Shown here one piece after another: positions 18,747 through 26,672 of a stretch of 34,827 nt of DNA. The DNA is taken from contig MGOS01000083.1 in the NCBI GenBank assembly GCA_001797185.1, forward strand, positions 339 to 35,165, read 5' to 3'. The stretch is from Clostridiales bacterium GWB2_37_7 (lineage in GTDB: Bacteria; Bacillota; Clostridia; Lutisporales; Lutisporaceae). The position numbers and the translations under genes were made by a program. The notes beneath the pieces are model-generated. The model was not told where the DNA came from, did not search any database, and saw only the letters and a list, made by a program, of their open reading frames with translations. Every line of letters starts with the position of its first letter. The first letter of the stretch is position 1.

Positions 18747-20177
18747 CTATTGAATGTATTTCAGCATGAATAGCATGTTTGTTATCCAAAGGCTGCCTTC
18801 TGCTGTTTTTCTAAATTGCATATCATAATTTCTAAATTTCGCGATGATTGCTTTCTCACGATCCACTTTATAAATTTGCCTATCCAACAGTTCAAACTGC
18901 TTTATGTATGCCATAAAATCAGCCATACCGCCTATTCCAAAGGCATTCAGCTTACTATCCAGATCTTTTTTCCAAAGCTTTTGCTTCTCTTCGAAGCTCC
19001 TAGTATAATAATTGCTTATTTTCTTATCCTTTAGCTCCAAATATATGCTGTAACGATTCAGTTCCTTGATTATAACCTGTGCTGCCTTTGTTTTGTTCAT
19101 ATATAATAGCTCCAGTGACTTTAACTGATCATCAGCTATGTTTGAGTTGGTTGTGTTAACGGATGCCTTATTAATTACTTCTTGCTTTTCTATTAATAAG
19201 CCTTCCAAATCCAATTTGGCAAAACCCTTCTCATCCATAGCGATAGCGGCTATAGCCCTTTCTAGTTCTATCTCGCTTAAGCTGCCGTTTTCTTCCTTAA
19301 AGCTCAGCTTATAATTCTCTTTGCTATAGAGCTCATTCAGCAAGATCAAGCCTCGATAGCGTTCTTCTCCTTTTAATACATTAATTATTTGTACTGCCTT
19401 TTCCTTGCTTTGGGCATCCTTGCTTTGAAGCAGCAGCTCTCCCGCTCTATCAGCAGTAATTACAATTCCAATGTTCTTAATAAGCTTCTCCAGCTTTTGC
19501 TTGTTCATTTCAACCATTTGTCTATAGAGCTGCAGTCTGACTCTGCTTTCAAACAATTGAAATAGGGTTTCCTGACTCTTGCTGTTGTTTGCAGTCTGCC
19601 TTAAAGATAAAATCTCGTCGAGCAAAGCTGTTCTATCCGGTCCCATCTCTACCAATTTATCTATAAGCTTTGATTGCATTAAAATCACCAGCTGTTCCTT
19701 GCTGTTCTGATCTTTTAGCACACCTTTGATATAGCTGTCAAACTCCGGTCTTGATACATTGTTAAAGGCTGGATAATCAAATACCTCCGAGGTCTGGTAT
19801 TGCTTAAGAGGCTTTTCTGTCCTGATGCTGTAATAACCCTTATAAATATCACTATTAAATAATGGAGCATTTTCTTCAAGACTATAGTCCCATTTTAAGC
19901 TGTGCAATATGCCACTGCCATCAAAGCTTCCATTATATGAACCCAAATAGTAGATATAATTTAAAGTATTTAAGCTTTGTCTCTGCTCTGCCAGTATGAT
20001 TTCAAGCTGGTCATAATAGTTATTGATAACCTTCAGATTCTCAGAAGGTTCAAACTTAAGAGCTAATGGCAGGTCTGACATAGGATTTGCAGCTTTGCTT
20101 TCAAAATCAGCATAACTAAACATAATACTATATAAGCTGAATACACATACAATAAATATTAAAAAAAGCTTCTTCAA
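18747..20177 (-). CDS. Secreted/lipid-exported protein of unknown function
   Basis: 476 aa with clear signal peptide MKKLFLIFIVCVFSLYSIMFSYADF; remainder mostly helical with no recognised domain. Confidence 0.75.
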   Translation of the reverse strand: MKKLFLIFIVCVFSLYSIMFSYADFESKAANPMSDLPLALKFEPSENLKVINNYYDQLEIILAEQRQSLNTLNYIYYLGSYNGSFDGSGILHSLKWDYSLEENAPLFNSDIYKGYYSIRTEKPLKQYQTSEVFDYPAFNNVSRPEFDSYIKGVLKDQNSKEQLVILMQSKLIDKLVEMGPDRTALLDEILSLRQTANNSKSQETLFQLFESRVRLQLYRQMVEMNKQKLEKLIKNIGIVITADRAGELLLQSKDAQSKEKAVQIINVLKGEERYRGLILLNELYSKENYKLSFKEENGSLSEIELERAIAAIAMDEKGFAKLDLEGLLIEKQEVINKASVNTTNSNIADDQLKSLELLYMNKTKAAQVIIKELNRYSIYLELKDKKISNYYTRSFEEKQKLWKKDLDSKLNAFGIGGMADFMAYIKQFELLDRQIYKVDREKAIIAKFRNYDMQFRKTAEGSLWITNMLFMLKYIQ

Positions 20178-20213
20178 ATTTACCCCTCCCCTTTTTATTG
20201 TATTAGACTGACT

Positions 20214-21131
20214 CTAAAATATGCTTAAATCCAGCTCTTTTGAAATATACTCCAATATCTTGATACCACCAGCGCTGTTGCCTTTGCTGTCTAATGCAGG
20301 TCCAAATACACCAATTCCCATTTGACCGGGCACTGCTGCCACGATGCCTCCGCCTACACCACTTTTGGAAGGCAAACCTACTCTAACGGCAAATTCGCCA
20401 GATGCATCGTACATTCCACAGGTAACCATAAAGGTTTTTACCAATCTTGCAATGCCCTTAGGTATCAGCACTTCACCCGTAATAGGACTTTTACCGTCTC
20501 CCGCCAGCACAGCACCCATCATAGCGATGTCAAGGGCATTGACCTCAATAGAGCACTGCTTAAAGTACAACTCAAGCACTGCTTCCACTTCACCTTCTAT
20601 TATGCCTGCGTCCTTCATAAAGTTGGCTAAGGCTCTGTTTCTAAAGCCTGTAGTACTTTCTGATGTATAAACATCTTGATTAAACCAAATTTTATCGTTG
20701 TGGCATAGCTTTCTTACAAAGCCTATCAGCCTGTTGAGCTTATCCTCTACTCCTTCACCAGAAATCAATGAATCTACCGCTATAGCCCCTGCATTTATCA
20801 TAGGGTTTAGAGGCTTTGCTGTTTTCATTGTCTCCAGCTTTATTATTGAATTAAAAGGATCTCCTGTAGGCTCCATCCCAACCTTGCTAAATACATACTG
20901 CTCTCCGTTGTCCATAATTGCCAGCATTAGAGCAGCTACCTTAGATATGCTTTGCATAGTAAAGACATTGTGACAATCCCCACTGCTCCAGCTTTTCCCA
21001 TCCATATCAACAACTGCCACACCTAGCTGCCTAGCATCAACCTTGCTTAATTCAGGTATATATGAAGCAGTTTTGCCTTCCAACGTATGAGGCAAACTAA
21101 ATCCTATGGCAGCATCCAAGATATTTTGCAT
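20214..21131 (-). CDS. glsA: Glutaminase A
   Basis: FTMQSISKVAALMLAI, MINAGAIAVDSLI, SESTTGFRNRALANFM, SGVGGGIVAAVPGQMGIGVFGP. ATG at 21131 has GGAGGG RBS. Confidence 0.95.
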   Translation of the reverse strand: MQNILDAAIGFSLPHTLEGKTASYIPELSKVDARQLGVAVVDMDGKSWSSGDCHNVFTMQSISKVAALMLAIMDNGEQYVFSKVGMEPTGDPFNSIIKLETMKTAKPLNPMINAGAIAVDSLISGEGVEDKLNRLIGFVRKLCHNDKIWFNQDVYTSESTTGFRNRALANFMKDAGIIEGEVEAVLELYFKQCSIEVNALDIAMMGAVLAGDGKSPITGEVLIPKGIARLVKTFMVTCGMYDASGEFAVRVGLPSKSGVGGGIVAAVPGQMGIGVFGPALDSKGNSAGGIKILEYISKELDLSIF

Positions 21132-21286
21132 GTCAATCCCTCCATTTAATAAAGACAATATTGCATAGATCAAATATATAATCATAGAGTTTACATATTT
21201 ACCAATAGCATCTATAATTATAATATATATTTGATATTAATTGATAGAGATTATTTATACTATGCATTTTTTTGGGGGTTACTGTT

Positions 21287-22540
21287 TTGAATATACCACA
21301 TGACACACTGGACTTAAATAAATTTATATCTTCTATATCCTTAGCCCTGGATTTGGCAGAATCCTGCGTTTTCAGGGATTGTAGACTTAATGCCGAGAAC
21401 GTTAGAGCTTTTTCACAATTGGATGTTAAAAACCACAATTTTGCTTCTCATTCAAAGAAAACTGCTTTAATTTCTTTATATTTATCAAATAGCCTTGGAT
21501 ATCAAGGAGAGAAATTAAACAACCTATACATAGCTGCTTTTTTACATGATATTGGCGCTGTTGATGCCTTAAGCGTTTGTCACACTGACTTAAATTTCAT
21601 TTACGAGCATTGTGAGTTTGGTTCAAATATAATAAAAAAGCTTCCTATTGACAATGACATTTCCTCATTTATTAGGTTTCATCATGAGAGTTATGATGGC
21701 AGCGGTCCTTCAGGGCTCTGTGCCAATGAAATCCCACTTGAAGCTCAAATAATACATATCGCTGACTTTTTTGAGATTATATACAATAGGGACATTGGTC
21801 CCATACAACGAGAACTCATATTAAACTGGTTTAGGTCTCAGAAAGCTAAAATGTTTGACCCGTATCTGGTAGATATCCTCTTTGATATTACAGAAAAAGA
21901 AAGATTTTGGCTGGATCTGGAAAACATGGACCGGGACTATGGCGTTTTAGAGAGAATAAGTCCCAAGATGCATACACCTATGAATTTGACTCAGCTAGCA
22001 AATATTTCCTCTGTATTTGCAGCTATTATTGATAAAAAGAGTACATTTACCCATGAGCATTCCTTCAGGCTATCCCGCAAAACAGGCAAAGTTGCTGCGT
22101 CGTTTGAGCTTGATCAGCAAAATATAGATAAAATTAAAATAGCAGGTCTGCTTCATGATATAGGTAAGCTTGCTGTTCCCAATGCCATACTAGATAAACC
22201 CGGCAAGTTGACAAAGGATGAATATTCCATCATAAAGTCCCATGCATATTATACTAAACTAGTATTGGACAAAATCGATGGTATTCAGGATATATGCGAT
22301 TGGGCTTCCAACCATCACGAGACACTAAGAGGAACCGGCTATCCTGAAGCCTTTGATGCAGGCAGATTGTCCATTGAGTCAAGAATATTAGCCGTATGTG
22401 ATATTTATCAAGCCCTGACAGAAGACAGGCCATATCGTGCAGGTATGCCCAAAGACAAGTCCTTTGGTATACTAGATAATATGGTCAGTATAGGAAATAT
22501 TGACGGTCAAGTAGTCAGAATACTAAAGGATATAGTATGA
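21287..22540 (+). CDS. Tandem HD/HD-GYP domain protein
   Basis: FLHDIGAVDA + HHESYDGSGPSGL and LLHDIGKLAVP + HHETLRGTGYPE. Second TTG (21287) fits the GGGGG RBS better than 21272. Confidence 0.88.
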   Translation: MNIPHDTLDLNKFISSISLALDLAESCVFRDCRLNAENVRAFSQLDVKNHNFASHSKKTALISLYLSNSLGYQGEKLNNLYIAAFLHDIGAVDALSVCHTDLNFIYEHCEFGSNIIKKLPIDNDISSFIRFHHESYDGSGPSGLCANEIPLEAQIIHIADFFEIIYNRDIGPIQRELILNWFRSQKAKMFDPYLVDILFDITEKERFWLDLENMDRDYGVLERISPKMHTPMNLTQLANISSVFAAIIDKKSTFTHEHSFRLSRKTGKVAASFELDQQNIDKIKIAGLLHDIGKLAVPNAILDKPGKLTKDEYSIIKSHAYYTKLVLDKIDGIQDICDWASNHHETLRGTGYPEAFDAGRLSIESRILAVCDIYQALTEDRPYRAGMPKDKSFGILDNMVSIGNIDGQVVRILKDIV

Positions 22541-22552
22541 TTAAAGCAGCAG

Positions 22553-22602
22553 CTTAGGCATTGCCTGTTCTGCTGCTTTTTTTTCATGTCTTCTATGACA
22601 TT
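22553..22602. repeat. Left copy of ~50-bp imperfect direct repeat matching the MocR gene 3' end
   Basis: CTTAGGCATTGCCTGTTCTGCTGCTTTTTTTTCATGTCTTCTATGACATT versus 33292..33340; about 42/50 identical by eye. Confidence 0.7.
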
Positions 22603-22621
22603 TTTTAAGTCCCTAAGTGCT

Positions 22622-23034
22622 ATATCAAAGTTGACCTTCCTGACGCCGGTACTATCTGCCAGTGCGACTACATTTCCATGGGCATCATGGATATAGAAAT
22701 ATGTTGCAGGGGTTGCTCCTGTATAATCTATCATCTGTAGAAGCACACCGTTTATATCTCTTACAAAGAAATATTTAACCTTGTTTGTTTCATCTGTGAT
22801 ATATGCAAGATCATCACCGGTGTAGTAATAATTCTCTGTTTTGCTAACTGTAATTTTTTTGCTTCTAAGCCCTAGCCAGTTATATTCATAAGTGGCAATT
22901 ACAGTAGCTCCGCTTTCTACTCTTATCAGTTGGTTTTTATCATTATATACAAAAGTATTTCCTCCCGAAGTAACCATGTTTCCATAGTCGTCATGGGTAT
23001 AACTTACATTGCCGGTTCTGCTAAGAAGCTCATT
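22622..23034 (-). pseudogene. Truncated RHS core fragment (third copy)
   Basis: Translated GNTFVYNDKNQLIRVESGATVIATYEYNWLGLRSKK...YYTGDDLAYITDE...RDINGVLLQMIDYTGATPATYFYIHDAHGNVVALADSTGVRKV, a repeat of the main RHS gene without 5' or 3' ends. Confidence 0.85.
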
Positions 23035-23280
23035 AGTAGTAATTATCCATCATTTTTAGCATACAAAAAAAAGTCTATGTCATAGCTAATAAAATTTAAT
23101 ACTGGTCTTGAAATCAAATTGCCATAGATTATTAACTGAATGTATAAATTTATTTGCTGTCTCTACTTAGTATTTACCATAATTTGATAATATACCATAT
23201 CTTGTGTTGATAATCTTCTCTAGAACATCTTCATTATTAGAGCTCATTTTGCAGAAGCTTTCTTAACACATACCTTATCC

Positions 23281-23640
23281 TCACTTTTTTAATCGAAAGT
23301 AAACAATAGCAAATAATATTGCTGCAAGTATTAATGCAATACTCCCAACATATAATGCGTTCTTTCTTTCTGGTTCTTTTCTATGCTTCCAATTGTAAAT
23401 AATCAGTAAATAAAAAGCAACTGCAAGCCCAAAATAAGCGGGTAACATAATAATAGAAGTAAAATTTGCATCTATAACTTTTAAGTCTTCATCTAAAATA
23501 CGTAATATAATATTATAACAACTTGAACTTGAAATAATAATATATATTTTTCTTAGAAGTTTTTCTCCTTTAAATCTAAATATTGAATAGTAAAATAACC
23601 CTATCGATAAAATCAGTACAATATATTTATTAAATATCAT
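23281..23640 (-). CDS. Small multi-pass membrane protein; candidate immunity protein for displaced RHS tip
   Basis: 119 aa with several TM segments; ATG overlaps the TAA of the RHS cassette (TAATG). Confidence 0.65.
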   Translation of the reverse strand: MIFNKYIVLILSIGLFYYSIFRFKGEKLLRKIYIIISSSSCYNIILRILDEDLKVIDANFTSIIMLPAYFGLAVAFYLLIIYNWKHRKEPERKNALYVGSIALILAAILFAIVYFRLKK

Positions 23641-25035
23641 TAGTCAATCATTCCTTTTTTAAATTCTGATGCACCATAAGAAATTAGTGAAGTCGCTGCA
23701 ATGCTTACAATTATACCAGTGAGTGTTGCCGGTATAAAAACAACTGCCGCTAATGATAATAAAGTTGCACCAACGGTGATTAGCATCGCGGTATTCCTCT
23801 GCTCTGAAGTATATGCCGTGTTTACAGAATCTTCATACAAACTAGTTGCTCCATATAATAATGTCGTAAACGGCCCGAAAAATTTACCGAATTTCTTAAG
23901 TGCTCCTGCAGGGTTTAAATACTTACTTGCTTTACTCCATCGAGCTACTAATTTTACAGATTTCTCAACTTTACTTGAACTTCTGGAAATTGGACTTTTT
24001 AATATCTGTAGCCCTTTACGTTCCAAGGCATATTCGGTATATGAAAACAAAGAATCAATTGATGTTGCAGTTTTTAATATTTCTTCACCATAACTATTAG
24101 AAACTCCTCTTCTAACATTAGCTTTTTCTGCACCTTCAATATAATCTTCATAAGGAGATGTACTATACAGATCGCCTATCGGCTCCCATAACCCACTTGG
24201 ATCAACAAAATTTACGGGATTATTATTGCAATACATATATCTATTCTTTGTTAATATAACATCCTCAGTTAAGAACCTGCCTAAGTACTGAGAATAATAC
24301 CTATTCTTCAGATAATAAAACTCTGTCTCGGGGTCAAACTGATAGCCGCTGTACCTAAATGGATTTGCATCTCTTAGAAGCTCTCCGTTGCCTGTAAACA
24401 CGTTTGTCTCGGGAGTGTTTATCAGCAGTCCCCAAGCGTCAAACTCATAATTTACCTTTCTGACACCTGTACTGTCTGCCAGTGCAACTATATTTCCATG
24501 GGCATCTCGGATATAGAAATATGTTGCAGGGGTTGCTCCTGTATAGTCTATCATCTGTAGAAGCACGCCATTTATATCTCTTACAAAGAAATATTTAACC
24601 TTGTTTGTTTCATCTGTGATATATGCAAGATCATCACCGGTGTAGTAATAATTCTCTGTTTTGCTAACTGTAATTTTTTTGCTTCTAAGCCCTAGCCAGT
24701 TATATTCATAAGTGGCAATTACAGTAGCTCCGCTTTCTACTCTTATCAGTTGGTTTTTATCGTTATAAACAAAGGTATTTCCTCCTGCAGTAACCATATT
24801 TCCATAGAAGTCATGGGTATAATTCACGTTGCCGGTTCTGCTAAGAAGCTCATTGAATGTATTGTACTGGTAGCTTATAGTTCCTACTCCTGTGCCTTCT
24901 ACTATTCTCTCTGTCCGGTTCCCCATGATGTCGTATTTATATGTTATTTTTCTGCTGGGGGTTTGTGCGGTAAGGCTGTCAAAATAGCTTTCTGTCTTCA
25001 GTTGGTTTATGGAATCATATGTGTATTCTACCCTT
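23640..25035 (-). CDS. Displaced (orphan) RHS C-terminal cassette with hydrophobic toxin-like tip
   Basis: RHS core homologous to the main RHS gene from VEYTYDSINQLK to NNPVNFVDPSGL, then a different C-terminus ending in LLYGATSLYEDSV...AMLITVGATLLSLAAVVFIPATLTGIIVSIAATSL. No credible native start: the ORF-track ATG at 25103 lies in unrelated upstream DNA. Confidence 0.8.
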
Positions 25036-25077
25036 AGAAAGATTATTTTAATTTCTTGCTTACGTATCAATACAAAG

Positions 25078-25110
25078 GGATGCAATAAAGTTATAACCTT
25101 CATTGCATCC
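25078..25110. repeat. 9-bp inverted repeat GGATGCAAT / ATTGCATCC at the upstream junction of the RHS cassette
   Basis: Direct reading; the track's ATG for the 487-aa ORF falls inside it. Confidence 0.75.
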
Positions 25111-25231
25111 TTATATGAGTTTTGTTACCGCTTTATCATCTTTGTAAAGCCGAGGCATTCATGTCTAAGCATAAAGTATATTGTCAAGTCACAATACCGT
25201 TCCCTTAGGAAATAACCTGACACCTATATTT

Positions 25232-25492
25232 TTATTTTTCGAGCATAAAATAAGTGATAGATAATAAGACTTCGATTACTATTATGATGATTGTGTGCTT
25301 CTTCATATTCATTTTATATTTTGTTACTTCATCTGTTTTAGAAGATTTCCATTTCGAGTTGATACCAAAGCCTCCACTTGAAGGCATTCTGCCAAAATTA
25401 TAGAATATTGCAGGATATTTGTACTTTGCAAACTGTATAGCAAGTGTTATTATTATTATAACTGTAGCAATAATTTTATCTATTATATCCAT
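25232..25492 (-). CDS. Small membrane protein of unknown function
   Basis: 86 aa; TM helices at both ends flanking a polar FYNFGRMPSSGGFGINSKWKSSKTDEVTKYKMNMKK segment. Confidence 0.55.
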   Translation of the reverse strand: MDIIDKIIATVIIIITLAIQFAKYKYPAIFYNFGRMPSSGGFGINSKWKSSKTDEVTKYKMNMKKHTIIIIVIEVLLSITYFMLEK

Positions 25493-25498
25493 ATCAGT

Positions 25499-25759
25499 CT
25501 ATATTTTATCAAATATAAATAAACTTACGCCTGTGAATATTAGTGTTATTAGTATAAATATTGTTGCGACAATTATAAGTATACCTGCTATTTTCTTTGT
25601 TTTTAATAATTTTACTCCAATAACTAATAATGAAAAGGAAACCAATATCCCCCCTATATACATTAGTAATATATTAACTTTACTAAACCAAATAAATGAC
25701 TGTAAATATAAAATTAGCCCTAATATTAATATTAACTTTTGTACTCTTTTCATATTCAA
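25499..25759 (-). CDS. Small membrane protein of unknown function
   Basis: 86 aa, three hydrophobic helices; immediately upstream of the second 86-aa ORF. Confidence 0.55.
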   Translation of the reverse strand: MNMKRVQKLILILGLILYLQSFIWFSKVNILLMYIGGILVSFSLLVIGVKLLKTKKIAGILIIVATIFILITLIFTGVSLFIFDKI

Positions 25760-25909
25760 ACGCTCCTATAATTAACGTAATCTATTTAGAAATTCTCCTA
25801 TATTGAACTGAACATCTATTCTTCCTTCAATACCAATCCCCACAGAAAGTTATCCCCCAATAGTAAGATCGTTGAAGTTATAGGTTAAAAAATCTAATAC
25901 ATTTAAATT

Positions 25910-25960
25910 GCATATTCCGGCGACATACGGACAGTGTAACGGATTATCCGGAATATGCAG
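25910..25960. repeat. Inverted repeat GCATATTCCGG...CCGGAATATGC, IS-terminus-like
   Basis: 11-bp perfect arms enclosing CGACATACGGACAGTGTAACGGATTAT. Confidence 0.6.
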
Positions 25961-26040
25961 GGCCTGCAATAGCCTCTTTGGATTTACAAAGAATTTCTAT
26001 TGCAACTTTGTTCTATACTATTTTACATCAATTGGGTAGA

Positions 26041-26109
26041 GTCTAATGAAACAATGAAAGTCCCTGTTAAGACCGTAGATAAACAGTTTTATAAGGACTT
26101 TCATTAGAC
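26041..26109. repeat. ~69-bp imperfect hairpin (GTCTAATGAAA..GTCC / GGACTTTCATTAGAC)
   Basis: Direct reading; an extra ACAATGAA in the left arm. Confidence 0.6.
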
Positions 26110-26231
26110 ATCGCTATATTTTATTAACTTTAATTATGCTTTGTATCTTAAATTCCTAGCATAGGCGGAATCCAAAAGATAACAATCATGAGTATAAATG
26201 TAAATATCTGTTCGGTTACGCTCATTCCATA

Positions 26232-26663
26232 CTATCTTTTAATATACTTTTTGGCCTTAAGCATATATTTGAGTAAGATAGGTATGAAATAAGAAGCCAA
26301 TATACTGAATGAATATACTCTAACTAGCTGATAGAATGCAAATATTATAGCAGAATTATCACTATCTACTGAATAAAAGTTAGGGGCATAGATTATCAAT
26401 ATAATAATAAATATTATTAGTAGTATATAAAAAATCGAGGCACCTACCAGCAAGACTAGCATGTTTTTCCAAAGCTCTTTGTATGTAGTCAGCTTATAGT
26501 TCATAAAGCTGTTTAAGATAGCAATTAACACAATAATCATTAGTATATTATCGATATTGGCAAAAAAACTATTTAACAAGTTTAATTCTAACATCATTAT
26601 TAGAACTATAAATAATATTGCATTTAGCATGCTTACAAGTGTTAGATAAAGTAATTTTTTCAA
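26232..26663 (-). CDS. Multi-pass membrane protein; candidate immunity protein for main RHS toxin
   Basis: 143 aa, several TM helices, 10 nt downstream of the RHS gene on the same strand. Confidence 0.6.
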   Translation of the reverse strand: MKKLLYLTLVSMLNAILFIVLIMMLELNLLNSFFANIDNILMIIVLIAILNSFMNYKLTTYKELWKNMLVLLVGASIFYILLIIFIIILIIYAPNFYSVDSDNSAIIFAFYQLVRVYSFSILASYFIPILLKYMLKAKKYIKR

Positions 26664-26672
26664 TTTTGTCTC

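Noticed and set aside
23701-24093. 130-aa plus-strand ORF
   Set aside because: Antisense to the displaced RHS tip, no domain.
24571-24761. Possible assembly duplication explaining the identical RHS tract
   Set aside because: Flanks of the two copies differ and identity stops on both sides with scattered substitutions, so a biological duplication/gene conversion is more likely; long reads would settle it.
25419-25775. 118-aa Ile/Asn-rich plus-strand ORF
   Set aside because: Antisense to the 86-aa membrane proteins; composition reflects AT-rich DNA.
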